Below are positions 34,994-44,617 of a DNA stretch of 64,000 nucleotides, one piece after another. The stretch's first letter is position 1, and each line of letters opens with the position of its first letter. The notes beneath the pieces are model-generated. The model searched no databases, was not told where the DNA came from, and worked only from the letters and a program-made list of their open reading frames with translations. The stretch spans positions 3,557-67,556 of the forward strand of contig CBFHOH010000026.1 in NCBI GenBank assembly GCA_965657335.1. Reading direction: 5' to 3'. A program made the translations under genes and the position numbers. This DNA is from UBA4582 sp965657335 (GTDB lineage Bacteria > Pseudomonadota > Gammaproteobacteria > Pseudomonadales > Azotimanducaceae).

Positions 34994-36343
34994 GCATACA
35001 ACGTCAATATCTGCCTGTGATGTGCGCCAATTACTAAAAGCCGCTCTGATACACGGCGTACCTAACCAGTTGCCTGGTGTCAGATATACGAGACCCGTTT
35101 GGTTTATTTCAGCCAATTTTTGTTGAATTTCCATAGTGCTGTTGCTGGGCCTAAACACTACAACATTCAACTTGCAGGGCGTTAGAAGCGTATAGCTGGA
35201 GGATTTTGTGATCCAATCGGCAAACATTTTTGCCTGTTCACAGTTTCGGCTGACAAGATCGCGATACCCTCGCTTGCCATAAGATTTGAGACTCATCCAT
35301 ACAGGCAGGGCTCTAAATCTCCGCGAGTTTTCAATTCCTCTATCCATTAGGGCCGGTAGTGCGTCGGAAACAGCGAGATAAGGTGCGCTGACCGAACAAG
35401 TGCGTTGCAGAAGTGCCGCGTGCTTGGTGAAAAAGATGCCGCAATCGTACGGAACATTTAGCCATTTGTGGCCATCACAGGTAATCGAGTCTGCCTCGTT
35501 GATACCTTCGGTTAAACTCTGGTATTCAGGCACCAATCTCGAGAAAAGGCCAAATGCTGCATCAATATGAAGCCAAGCGCCATGTGCTTTACAAAGTCGG
35601 CTGATCTGGGTCAGATCATCAAAATCGGTGCCTGTGACAGTACCCGCACTGGCGATAACTATCTTGCCCGGCGCCTGACTATTCGCCAGTTGGCGCTCAA
35701 GTGCGACAACATCCATTTGTTCAGTGTCGGGTAGACAGGGCACTTCTTTGATGGCATTTCGACCCATACCGGCAAAGCCAACAACCTTCCGAATGCTGGC
35801 ATGCGGGCAAGCAGAAAATAGCTCAACCTCAGCCTTGCCAATACCGTCGCCGGCGATATCTATCCCTTGCGATTCGCCGGCAAACTGTCTTGCGGTTAGC
35901 ATGCCCAACAGGTTCGATGTGGTTGCGCCGCTCGTCAGCACACCCTCAAAACCGATATCCAAATCGAACAGGCTGGTAAGCCACGCGAGCACTTGAAGCT
36001 CCACCGCCGTGCTGATTGAGTCGCCAGGCACCATTACATTTTGGTCTATCGCAGTGGTCAGCCAATCGCCTAACATCGCAGCAGGTGTCACTCCGCCCGT
36101 AACGAATCCTAGATACCTTGGACCCACGGCGCCAGATAACCCTGGCGCAAGATGTTTTTTAAATTCGGCAAAAGTGGTTTCAGCGCCAAGACCATCCGTG
36201 CCGAGAGGCTCATCCAGGGGACGTGGATTATTAGTTGCCGCGACAGGTCGCTGATCAACCTGCTTGACAAAATCCGCGCTCCATCCGGCAACTAACGTCG
36301 AAAGATGCTCGAGCCGGTCAAGGTCGTCTTCCATTAATGTCAT
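34982..36343 (-). CDS. Pyridoxal-dependent decarboxylase (group II, aromatic amino acid decarboxylase-like)
   Basis: The 453-residue protein has the SAGTVTGTDFDDL cofactor segment, the HIDAAFGLFSRL aspartate that contacts the pyridine ring and Lys293 in CDGHKWLNVPYD, which forms the Schiff base. It resembles aromatic-L-amino-acid, glutamate and diaminobutyrate decarboxylases. It would release CO2 from an amino acid in the cytoplasm. The amino acid cannot be fixed from sequence. AAGGA precedes the ATG. Confidence 0.9.
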   Translation of the reverse strand: MTLMEDDLDRLEHLSTLVAGWSADFVKQVDQRPVAATNNPRPLDEPLGTDGLGAETTFAEFKKHLAPGLSGAVGPRYLGFVTGGVTPAAMLGDWLTTAIDQNVMVPGDSISTAVELQVLAWLTSLFDLDIGFEGVLTSGATTSNLLGMLTARQFAGESQGIDIAGDGIGKAEVELFSACPHASIRKVVGFAGMGRNAIKEVPCLPDTEQMDVVALERQLANSQAPGKIVIASAGTVTGTDFDDLTQISRLCKAHGAWLHIDAAFGLFSRLVPEYQSLTEGINEADSITCDGHKWLNVPYDCGIFFTKHAALLQRTCSVSAPYLAVSDALPALMDRGIENSRRFRALPVWMSLKSYGKRGYRDLVSRNCEQAKMFADWITKSSSYTLLTPCKLNVVVFRPSNSTMEIQQKLAEINQTGLVYLTPGNWLGTPCIRAAFSNWRTSQADIDVVCSAL

Positions 36344-36470
36344 GCAGGTTCCTTATTATCTTGTTGCCCAATTCTACCATTCCAACCACCCAATCTGGAC
36401 ATCCACTATTCAGTGGGATGCTGACACCCATAGCGAGATGCGGGAATCGAAATAACGGCGCTGGGTCTTG

Positions 36471-38279
36471 CTATAAATCGCCGCGACGAGCGCGTCTAAG
36501 CTGGTTGGCGTCCTGTTCCGTCAATTTCAGTCGTCGAATAATGTTGTCCAGTTGAGAGGGTTCTTGTGCATACCATGAATAACCGATGGATCGTTTAGCG
36601 TCCCGTTGACGTTGTTGATTGGTAATTTGATCTGCGAGTTCGATGGCACTCTCAGGATCTTTTGCCGCAACGAGGCCGACGATTGCCGATAATGCGCGTT
36701 GTTGGCCGATGCTGACCGGTAGCGATTCTACCCAGGTAACCGCTTCGTCCGGGTTACGTCGAAACCAGCTGCTCGCCAGTTGCGAAACAATCGGTGCCAT
36801 ATCGTCTCTGTCGAAGTCTCCCTCGAGTTCGTCTATTGCGCTCTGTGGATCGTTTCTCACCCAGTTTCTAAGGATTGACGAGCGTGCCTGTTGATAGGCA
36901 TTTTCTTCTTTAAACTGTTCAATCCAAGTGAGCGCGGCGGCAGGTTGAGTTTCACTCTTAAAACTTGCCAAACTATTGATCAGGGTAGAGCGCAGAACGC
37001 TATCATCGAGTCTTTGAACGGTGTCCTCTGCCAATTGGCTATCAATGCGGGCGAGTGAGCGGAGCACGTTTTTTTTAGTTTGTCTGTGCTCGTCTCCCAG
37101 AGTGAGTAGCCAGTCAACTCCTTGCGTAGGGTAGTTGTTGACAAAACTTCGTGCGATGCCTGCGAGTGCATCAATTTTGATGTTATCACCCAGAGACTCC
37201 GCATAAGCGATCGCTTTTTCAGGATCTTTCGCCACCCAATTTGAAAGCAGATTAATGACTGTAGCGTTGTTACCCGTTCTGCGTGAAAATTCCTCGACGA
37301 GTGCGGTGCTGTTCTCAGGGTCAGCGGCGGCGATTGTGTTTAGCACCATACTCTCAAGCTGAGTGTCTGCCGTGAGTACGTTACGAACATATATCAATGC
37401 ATTCTCGGGATCTACCTGAGAGAAAATCATAATCGCCGTGCGGGTAAGTCTTTTCCGCTCGCCGAGGTTTTCCATTTGACTGATTCTGGCCAGTGCAGCT
37501 TCCGGATCACGACTTGCCCATTGGGTCAGTGCTTGTCGTATCTGGGCCGTTCGTCGACTCCCGGTTTGTAACATCGCTGTTTCGAATAGATCGGATGGCA
37601 GCGCTGTTCTCGCCCTCGCTTGTTCAACTAACAGATTTGATCCGGGGCCAAGTTTTTTCTCAATATCGCCGGCCAGACCTGACTGCGAAACAGTCGGGTC
37701 GCTCAGCAACCGAGGACCAACAGCGCGCACAAGGATCTGGTTGTCAATGCCCATAAAATACTCAATGGCCGCTTCCGGGTCTGTCCGAACCCAGCTGGTA
37801 AGAACGTGTCCAACGAGATATTGCTCGTCCAGTCTGGGTTCTTGCGATACGAAAGCGAGTGCGGAAAGAGGATCGATCGCAGTATATTTTTCAAAAAATA
37901 CCGCGATCAGATGTGGATTGTAAAAAGGGTCGTTTGATCCCAGGCAGCGTTTGATGTGTGCTCTCAATTGCGCTTCATCAGCATCAGCCGCGATGCGATA
38001 TGCCACGATAAGTTGGTCGAACACGGTACGTTGTTCTGCGATGTCGTCAAATGTCCATTGTTTGACGATCGCAGTGCTTTTCTCGATCGACCCTGCATCG
38101 TCGCGATACCCGCCCGCAGGGTTATTCATGGCTGCATCTAGAATGGCGGCCTTGTTACCAGAATTTTTGCGGTCAGGGGCGTGGGCCGCAAGATCACTCA
38201 GTAATACGTCGCGTAAAAAGTAGCCGGCAAGAAAACCAACAAACAACGCGGTGAGCGTTGGTAATACATATCTCAACAT
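36471..38279 (-). CDS. Membrane-anchored helical-repeat protein (unknown function)
   Basis: About 602 residues. One membrane segment (about residues 6-27) is followed by a linker and about a dozen degenerate repeats of about 35 residues. The recurring pattern is a tryptophan, then DPExAl and a helix ending before a loop: SWVRTDPEAAIEYF, QWASRDPEAALARI, NWVAKDPEKAIAYA, NWVRNDPQSAIDEL, SWFRRNPDEAVTWV. This is an alpha-solenoid, probably periplasmic, for protein binding. I know similar repeats in Verrucomicrobia and planctomycetes but not their function. ATG at 38279 follows an in-frame TTG at 38282; GGAGAT lies upstream. Confidence 0.75.
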   Translation of the reverse strand: MLRYVLPTLTALFVGFLAGYFLRDVLLSDLAAHAPDRKNSGNKAAILDAAMNNPAGGYRDDAGSIEKSTAIVKQWTFDDIAEQRTVFDQLIVAYRIAADADEAQLRAHIKRCLGSNDPFYNPHLIAVFFEKYTAIDPLSALAFVSQEPRLDEQYLVGHVLTSWVRTDPEAAIEYFMGIDNQILVRAVGPRLLSDPTVSQSGLAGDIEKKLGPGSNLLVEQARARTALPSDLFETAMLQTGSRRTAQIRQALTQWASRDPEAALARISQMENLGERKRLTRTAIMIFSQVDPENALIYVRNVLTADTQLESMVLNTIAAADPENSTALVEEFSRRTGNNATVINLLSNWVAKDPEKAIAYAESLGDNIKIDALAGIARSFVNNYPTQGVDWLLTLGDEHRQTKKNVLRSLARIDSQLAEDTVQRLDDSVLRSTLINSLASFKSETQPAAALTWIEQFKEENAYQQARSSILRNWVRNDPQSAIDELEGDFDRDDMAPIVSQLASSWFRRNPDEAVTWVESLPVSIGQQRALSAIVGLVAAKDPESAIELADQITNQQRQRDAKRSIGYSWYAQEPSQLDNIIRRLKLTEQDANQLRRARRGDL

Positions 38280-38336
38280 CAAATCAGGTTATCTCCTTTT
38301 ACCTTTCCTAATAACGTGAAAGTAGATCAAAACGGG

Positions 38337-38810
38337 TCAGTTTTCATCGCGTGCACCGCGAAACCCTAATGCTGCAAACATAAGAGACAAACTTAATAAT
38401 AGCCACATAGCAGGTGGGTTGCCTGTTTCAAGAACAGACTCTGATGGGTCAGCCTCGTCGTAATAAACTGTAACTGGCGCGTCTAGTGGATATTTGTCTA
38501 TCGAACTTTCAGCATTCTGTTGCGATAGAGGCGGTATGTCGGTGCGATAGCGTCTGCGACCCGCATATGATGTATCGCCTACACGATATCGATATTCGAA
38601 ATGCGCATGGCGAAATTTTTGCGGGGAATGTTCTGTGCTATGTGTGGTGTCACTCACTTCCGATAGGTAAACAAACCCATCTGTTGTTGCCCAATCAGCG
38701 GTGGTTACACCGAGTATCACGTTTTGACCGAGCCAGGTTGAGACAAAGATACCGCTAAATAGCAGTAAATAGCTGAGACGTTTTTTATTATTCAGTTTTG
38801 TTTGATTCAT
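38337..38810 (-). CDS. DUF3592 domain-containing membrane protein
   Basis: The 157-residue protein has two membrane segments (about 13-33 and 129-146) around an extracytoplasmic domain with HFEYRYRVGDTSYAGRRRYR and APVTVYYDEADPSES, the DUF3592 pattern. Function is unknown. It ends 57 bases before the upstream-oriented repeat-protein gene on the same strand and could share its transcript. Confidence 0.82.
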   Translation of the reverse strand: MNQTKLNNKKRLSYLLLFSGIFVSTWLGQNVILGVTTADWATTDGFVYLSEVSDTTHSTEHSPQKFRHAHFEYRYRVGDTSYAGRRRYRTDIPPLSQQNAESSIDKYPLDAPVTVYYDEADPSESVLETGNPPAMWLLLSLSLMFAALGFRGARDEN

Positions 38811-38913
38811 AGCTGACTAACTTGATCAAGCCCTGATAGGAGATCTGATAACGGCTTAAACGACTGATCGAGCTTATCTGATTTGCGCGTACACGCCAGT
38901 ATCAGTTTAGGGC

Positions 38914-40371
38914 TTAAGCCGGATCAGGCGACCTTTTAGCCTCGAGCTTATTCAATATGTCCTGATGTTGCTCTCGGGTAAGGTCGTAGTGGCTGTAACA
39001 CCAAACTGAGACAATCGCGAATCCTGATACAATCGGCCCAAATAATAAGCCGAGACTAAACAATGTCTCTGGCGGCACGTCGGCTGCAGACTTAATCGCG
39101 GTGCCGGTTGGCCAGTTAATCAAATCTAGCGCGATGCCGCCGACGAGTGTGCCGAGTCCAGTGGTTGTTTTATTAGCGAATGAAACGGCACCGAAAAAGA
39201 TGCCTTCCTGTCTCATACCTGTTTCTAATTCATGTTGATCGACCAGATCAGCAACCATCGAGCCGAAGCTGACCAACGCTTGAACGACGGTAAAACCTTG
39301 GATGAATCGAAAGACGATTAGCGTCAGTAATAGGGAATCAGAGCCATTTTCGGGGAACAGGTCCAACAAGCGCAAAAGTACCGGTACCACTTGGCAGATC
39401 GCCCAAAATGATGTGCCTATCAAAACACCGGCTTTCTTCCCCCACATGGCGTGCAAGCGGCGTGTAACAAAGGTGCCAAAAATGACGCCGACGGGGAGTG
39501 CGACGACATATTGAAATATTTGTGCCGGTTTAAGCTCCCAGAAATACGTGTTCATGTGAAGATTGAGTGCGGCATCAACGCCAACCATCAGGAATACGAC
39601 GACAACGCCGAAAAATAACCACTTGAACGAGCGATTGCTGAGCGCTTGAGCAGCTTCACGGATTACGCGGCCGGCGCTGAATTTTTCGGGCACGGCAGGG
39701 CCGGGCGGCAAATATGGGATTTGGCGATGCGTCCCGGCGCCAGAAATCCAAATGGTGATCACCATCAGGATGGCAAGTGTCAGGGCGAACGGTGGGTAAG
39801 CTGCTTGATTGAGTTGGCCATTCGCAAACTCTTCAGTCGAGACAAAGAACACCAGAAATGCAAGCGCGACAGATGCAAGATTGCCGACAGTGCTGAATCC
39901 CTGCCGAAAGCTGACAACGACGGTACGTTCCTCAAAATTGCTTGTCAGTTCAGCGCCGAGAGCGATATGGGGTACATGATAAAGGGTCATTGCTGCACGG
40001 GTGAGTACTGCGAAAACCGAGAGCCAAACAAACAATCCCATCTCTGATAGTGCAGGTGGCACAAACAAGAAGTAGAAACAGATGCCCAACGGGATTGCAG
40101 AAGCATACATGAACGGGTGTCGCCGTCCCCATTTAGACTTCCAGTTGTCAGAAAGTGAACCGGTAAGCGGGTCGGTGACGGCATCGAATAACAGCGCGAT
40201 ACCTAAAGCGAGACCACACAGGGTACCCGAAACCTCAAGCACTTGATTGTAGTAGAACAATACAAGCAAGCCAAAAGCTGTGTTTTTAAGACCTTCTGCT
40301 GCTTGGCCAATGCCGTACGACAGTTTGATATCTAAGGGAAGAATGCCCTCGGCAGTGTTTTGGGGTTTGAT
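38914..40371 (-). CDS. GPH family (glycoside-pentoside-hexuronide) transporter, apparent ATC start
   Basis: MFS-type sodium or proton symporter of the GPH branch, with 12 membrane segments. The conserved N-terminus includes ILPLDIKLSYGIG and AEGLKNTAFGLLVLFYYNQ. The first TTG in frame (40269) falls in the middle of TM1, so a shorter protein would be broken. The frame is open up to a stop at 40390-40392 but holds no ATG, GTG or TTG. ATC at 40371-40369 follows AGGA by nine bases and gives about 485 residues. The substrate is probably a sugar or glycoside, by family only. Confidence 0.85.
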   Translation of the reverse strand: MKPQNTAEGILPLDIKLSYGIGQAAEGLKNTAFGLLVLFYYNQVLEVSGTLCGLALGIALLFDAVTDPLTGSLSDNWKSKWGRRHPFMYASAIPLGICFYFLFVPPALSEMGLFVWLSVFAVLTRAAMTLYHVPHIALGAELTSNFEERTVVVSFRQGFSTVGNLASVALAFLVFFVSTEEFANGQLNQAAYPPFALTLAILMVITIWISGAGTHRQIPYLPPGPAVPEKFSAGRVIREAAQALSNRSFKWLFFGVVVVFLMVGVDAALNLHMNTYFWELKPAQIFQYVVALPVGVIFGTFVTRRLHAMWGKKAGVLIGTSFWAICQVVPVLLRLLDLFPENGSDSLLLTLIVFRFIQGFTVVQALVSFGSMVADLVDQHELETGMRQEGIFFGAVSFANKTTTGLGTLVGGIALDLINWPTGTAIKSAADVPPETLFSLGLLFGPIVSGFAIVSVWCYSHYDLTREQHQDILNKLEAKRSPDPA

Positions 40372-40380
40372 ATTTGTGCT

Positions 40381-40384
40381 TCCT
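40381..40384 (-). promoter_or_regulatory. AGGA ribosome-binding site ahead of an ATC start
   Basis: AGGA on the minus strand lies nine bases before ATC 40371 of the GPH transporter, and eight bases downstream of the upstream in-frame stop. It is the best match in the interval; the spacing is at the long end. Confidence 0.4.
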
Positions 40385-40488
40385 GCTTTTTAACTCTCGA
40401 TGAATACTACGGTATCTTGATTGAGGATGTAAGGCGCTGCAGGCTATTGAGCGGCTAGATTCTATTCGCTAGCCTTGCTCGATCAAAA

Positions 40489-42354
40489 CTAACTAGAAAC
40501 ATCCTGAAATTGAAGCTGGGTTAGGGTGTAATACACACCACGCAGCGCCATTAATTCCTGATGTGTCCCTAACTCTTTCACCTTGCCATCTTTTAGCACC
40601 AGCACGCGATCTGCTGTCTCGATTGTTTGCAGGCGGTGAGCAATCAGAATCGAGGTCCGTCCTTGCATCAGGTGCTCTAATGCCTCCTGAATTAGCTGCT
40701 CAGTTTCCGTGTCAATGGATGCGGTTGCTTCATCAAGGATGAGAATTTCTGGGTCAGATGCCAGCACCCGGGCAAATGCTAAAAGCTGTCGTTGTCCCTG
40801 TGATAAATTTTGTCCACGCTCGACCAGTTCAGTATCGTATCCGTCTGGCAATGCCTCGATAAACTCATGGGCATTAACACTCTTGGCCGCAGAGATTGCA
40901 GCCTCACGTGTGATGCTCCGGTTGCCCAACACGATGTTCTCAAGTATCGAGCCCGAGAAGATGTGAAAGTCCTGCATCACGACGCCTATTCTGCGTCGGA
41001 CCTCTGTTGAGTGAATGGCATTGAGATCGTGATCATCAAGGAAGATGCGCTCATCGGAGAAGTCGTAAAACCGCCCTAACAACCTTATTAGCGTGCTTTT
41101 ACCTGAACCGGTTGGGCCGACGATTGCTAGTTTCTCGCCAGGTTTGACGTTAAACGAAACGTCTTTTAACACGGGCTGATCGTCATCGTAGCCAAAGGTG
41201 AGGTTTCTGAACTCAAGTTTACCGTTCACGCGGCTAGGCAGCCTGACCGGTTTTTTTGGCTCTCTGATTTGCTCGTGCCAATCCAGTGCTTGGAAAATGC
41301 GTTCTGCACTCGCCATCGCCCGAAACAGGATGTTGTACTGCATGCCAAGCACACGAATCGGCCGAATAAACATATCGATAAACTGAGTAAATAAGATAAC
41401 TGAACCCAGTGTGATGGCATCAGACAAAACGGAGCTACCACCGACCCAGATAATGACTGCCAATGCCAGGTTTACCATGTTGTCCATAAAGGCGCCGTAG
41501 CCTGTTTCCAGCTGGATCGCATGTACTTCCTGCTTCGAGTTTTTTTCGTTGACGTCACTGTAAACTTGAAGGTTACGCGCTTCGCGATTACTCAACTGCA
41601 CCACCTGCATGCCGCTGAGGTTTTCCTGTAGGTTCTGATTCAGCTGCGAAACCGTATTTCTGATTTGTCGGTAAACTTTACGGGTTGCTAGTCGAAAAAA
41701 GTAAGTAATAACGCCAAATATTGGAATTGAAAGCAGGAGATAACCGGTAAGTTCGACATCGATCGTTAGCATGAGCGCCAGTGCAAGGAAAAAAGGCACA
41801 AACTCGCCGATTAACATGCCAACCCCCATCAGCAATTCAAACAGGGCTTGAACGTCGTTGGTGATACGTGTCATCACACGCCCAACGGCAACCTTGTCAT
41901 AGAACGAGGAAGGGCGATGTTCCATATGAGCGAACAGGTCTAAGCGCATATCACGCAGTGCAAATAACACCGTTTTAGCAAAAGTGACCCGGTGCAAATG
42001 ATAGAGACCGTGGCACGTAATGGTCGTCACGCCGTACAAAATACAAACGGTGACGATGCTCTCAAAGCCTGTCAGGTTCATTAACCATTGGTTAAGACTG
42101 TTCATCCCAAAATCAGGCATCAGCGCATCGGGGGTACCAAGTATGACCGTGTCGATTGCAACCCGCGCAATAATGACCGGTAGAAAAACAGCCAGCATTG
42201 AAGCAAAAATAACAAGAGCGATACTGGTACAAACGAGCAGGGCATGCGGTTTTACCCATGCCAATATGCGTTTGAGATATTGGAAATTCATCGCCTGACC
42301 GTGGATGTCAGCGTCAAATATCGAGTGGTCGAGTTTCTTCTGAGGGGCGCTCAT
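40489..42354 (-). CDS. ABC transporter ATP-binding/permease protein (MdlB-like half)
   Basis: The 621-residue protein has six membrane segments followed by an ATPase domain with Walker A GPTGSGKST, signature NLSQGQRQ, Walker B ILILDEATASID and the switch histidine in AHRLQT. It retains the catalytic glutamate. It pairs with the next upstream gene, whose stop shares one base with this ATG (TAATG), so the two make a heterodimeric exporter. Substrates of this type are lipids or drugs; the actual one is unknown. Confidence 0.92.
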   Translation of the reverse strand: MSAPQKKLDHSIFDADIHGQAMNFQYLKRILAWVKPHALLVCTSIALVIFASMLAVFLPVIIARVAIDTVILGTPDALMPDFGMNSLNQWLMNLTGFESIVTVCILYGVTTITCHGLYHLHRVTFAKTVLFALRDMRLDLFAHMEHRPSSFYDKVAVGRVMTRITNDVQALFELLMGVGMLIGEFVPFFLALALMLTIDVELTGYLLLSIPIFGVITYFFRLATRKVYRQIRNTVSQLNQNLQENLSGMQVVQLSNREARNLQVYSDVNEKNSKQEVHAIQLETGYGAFMDNMVNLALAVIIWVGGSSVLSDAITLGSVILFTQFIDMFIRPIRVLGMQYNILFRAMASAERIFQALDWHEQIREPKKPVRLPSRVNGKLEFRNLTFGYDDDQPVLKDVSFNVKPGEKLAIVGPTGSGKSTLIRLLGRFYDFSDERIFLDDHDLNAIHSTEVRRRIGVVMQDFHIFSGSILENIVLGNRSITREAAISAAKSVNAHEFIEALPDGYDTELVERGQNLSQGQRQLLAFARVLASDPEILILDEATASIDTETEQLIQEALEHLMQGRTSILIAHRLQTIETADRVLVLKDGKVKELGTHQELMALRGVYYTLTQLQFQDVSS

Positions 42355-44177
42355 TATTTCGCCTCCTCTGACGCTAATTCCTCAAGCATGCCACCCTTGA
42401 CGCGCTGTGCTTTCTCCAGATCTGCGTAGAAGCCATTGTTTTCCAATAGCGCCTGATGACTGCCCATCTCGACAATTTTGCCCTCGTCGAGCACGATAAT
42501 TCTGTCAGCGTGTCGTGCCGTTGAGACGCGATGTGATACCAGCAAGGTCGTTAGGTCTTGTCGTACGGACTTCAGCCCTGACAAAATATGTTCTTCTGTT
42601 TCAGTATCAACGGCTGAAAAACAGTCGTCGAGAATGAGCAGTGGGGTCATCCTTACCAGCCCGCGAGCGAGTGCTGTCCGCTGTTTTTGTCCACCAGATA
42701 AGGTGACGCCACGTTCCCCCAGGATCGTTTGCAAACCCTCCGGAAAGTTTTCTATCGTTTCACGCAACGCTGCAGCGTCAGCTGATTCCCAAATGTCACT
42801 GACATCCCTGTCTGGTCGATCGTATGCAATGTTGTCACCGAGCGAATCAGCGAATAGGAACGGATCCTGCAGTACCAGGCATACATGATGACGCAGAAAG
42901 TCGAGCGGGAACCCACTGATGGGATGCCCGTCGAGTAGAATTTCGCCCCGTACCGGATCAATGAGCCTAACAAAAAGTCGGAGGAGGGTAGATTTACCCG
43001 AACCCACTCTGCCGAGAATAGCGATGGTCTCACCGGGTTCTACGTCAAAATTAATGTCTTCAAGTGCGTATTTATTCTTGTCAACATATTGGTAGTAAAG
43101 ATGACGGACAGAGACTTTTCCTGTCAGTTCAGGAAACTCGCGGTTAGCACTATCGTCGCGTGTGTAGTCGCGGATCTCGGGTTCGTAATCGAGTACCTCG
43201 AATACTCTTTGAGTGCCCGATGCGCCTCGCTGCCACTGTGTGACCATCGATCCGGCCTCCCTAACTGGCCAGAGTAACAATGCTAGATAGGAGAAAAAAG
43301 CAGCGAAGGTGCCGAGTGTGATTTCTCCTGTTGTCACGAGATGGCTGCCGTAACCAAGGATAATGAGTGTTGCCGACGCAGCCAAAATTGGCATCCAGGC
43401 GCTCAACGCAGAGTTGGTAATAAACAGGGTCTGATTATGTTGTGCGAATTCATCGTTCACGATACCGAATCGTCTTACTTCGTCCTGTTCTTGCGCCATT
43501 GCTTGCACAGTTCGGATGCCGTTCAGGTTTTCTTGAACGAACGTAGAAAGTCGCGAGAAGCCTTCTTGGACAGTATGTGATTGTTTGTAGATATGCTTTG
43601 AATAAATCCAGGCAACGATAGAGATAACCGGTAATGGTATGACCACAATGATTGCAAGTTGCGCAGACAGACTAAACATGAAGCCAAGCCCAACGACGGC
43701 GGTGAATACAAGGACGCTGGTTAACCGCGTCGTTCCGGCGAGAAATTGCCGAATGAGGGAGACATCGTTAATCGCCCTTGCCATCAAGTCACCGATGCTG
43801 AATTTAGAAAAGAATGCGGGTCCCTGTCGCTGCATGTGACCATACAGCTGATTTCTAATATCAAAGGCCGCGTAAATCCCAATGCGACGAATAAGAATTC
43901 GACTGATGATCGTGACAATCATCTGAGCGATGACACAGCCGCAGATAGCAAGTGCTGGATAGACCAATGTGGCCTGTGCGATGGCGATAGATTCTGGCGA
44001 AAGCATACCGCCAGTCTCATTCGCGCCCTGTGCCGCCATAATATTGTCGATACCCATCTTCACATAAAGTGGGATTAATGCTTCGAAGATACGCGCACCC
44101 AATAGCCCAAATAGGCCAAAAGAAAATGCCCAGATATGCTGCTTAATGTATGGGGTGAGGCGTAATAATACTTTCAT
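42354..44177 (-). CDS. ABC transporter ATP-binding/permease protein (MdlA-like half)
   Basis: The 607-residue protein has six membrane segments and an ATPase domain with GRVGSGKST, LSGGQKQ and Walker B LLILDDCFSAVD. Aspartate replaces the catalytic glutamate, the mark of the degenerate site in heterodimeric exporters such as MdlA or TM287. It is transcribed before the MdlB-like gene with a one-base overlap. The ATG is 14 bases after an inverted repeat at 44191-44204. Confidence 0.92.
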   Translation of the reverse strand: MKVLLRLTPYIKQHIWAFSFGLFGLLGARIFEALIPLYVKMGIDNIMAAQGANETGGMLSPESIAIAQATLVYPALAICGCVIAQMIVTIISRILIRRIGIYAAFDIRNQLYGHMQRQGPAFFSKFSIGDLMARAINDVSLIRQFLAGTTRLTSVLVFTAVVGLGFMFSLSAQLAIIVVIPLPVISIVAWIYSKHIYKQSHTVQEGFSRLSTFVQENLNGIRTVQAMAQEQDEVRRFGIVNDEFAQHNQTLFITNSALSAWMPILAASATLIILGYGSHLVTTGEITLGTFAAFFSYLALLLWPVREAGSMVTQWQRGASGTQRVFEVLDYEPEIRDYTRDDSANREFPELTGKVSVRHLYYQYVDKNKYALEDINFDVEPGETIAILGRVGSGKSTLLRLFVRLIDPVRGEILLDGHPISGFPLDFLRHHVCLVLQDPFLFADSLGDNIAYDRPDRDVSDIWESADAAALRETIENFPEGLQTILGERGVTLSGGQKQRTALARGLVRMTPLLILDDCFSAVDTETEEHILSGLKSVRQDLTTLLVSHRVSTARHADRIIVLDEGKIVEMGSHQALLENNGFYADLEKAQRVKGGMLEELASEEAK

Positions 44178-44617
44178 AATGGCACTTTCGTGAGAGCACT
44201 CTCATTCAATAACGTACATGTTTGCGTGGGCCTGCAGTAAAAATGGTGCAGACGCAATAAAGTTGTTTCAAAAACGCCGCCTGATCTAGACGGGCTGCGA
44301 ACAAGCAGAGTCTGATTTTTGCAATCGATTCGCGCTTTCAATACAAACTTTAGTTATTATTGTAGAAGTCAGATCGAAACACTGATTTGTAATTTCTCAA
44401 CCTGACCCTACGCTTTGTAGAGTGATATCCAATCACACGGAAATAGGCATCGAGAAAAATCAGTAACGACTTAATGTGGTTTGCGGTGTTGAAAGCGCGG
44501 AAATAATAACCCGTCTAAGCCAGAATCTCCAGTCGTGTCGTTGGCGCATCTATGAACGTGAGCTTTGACTTTGCTGCGTTTCTTTTCAATGAAATATCAA
44601 CTTGAAGCTGAACTTTA
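44178..44617. other. 440-base divergent intergenic region
   Basis: This gap lies between the ABC exporter and a MATE gene and should contain both promoters. It holds an inverted repeat close to the exporter start (listed separately) and otherwise AT-rich, gene-free sequence. I see no open frame of note, no tRNA and no clear -35/-10 boxes. Confidence 0.5.
44191..44204. promoter_or_regulatory. Inverted repeat TGAGAG-CA-CTCTCA before the ABC exporter
   Basis: Six-base arms flank two bases, located 14 bases upstream of the MdlA-like ATG (44177). It is well placed for a repressor site over the transcription start or the ribosome-binding region. The binding protein is not in the neighbourhood. Confidence 0.35.
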
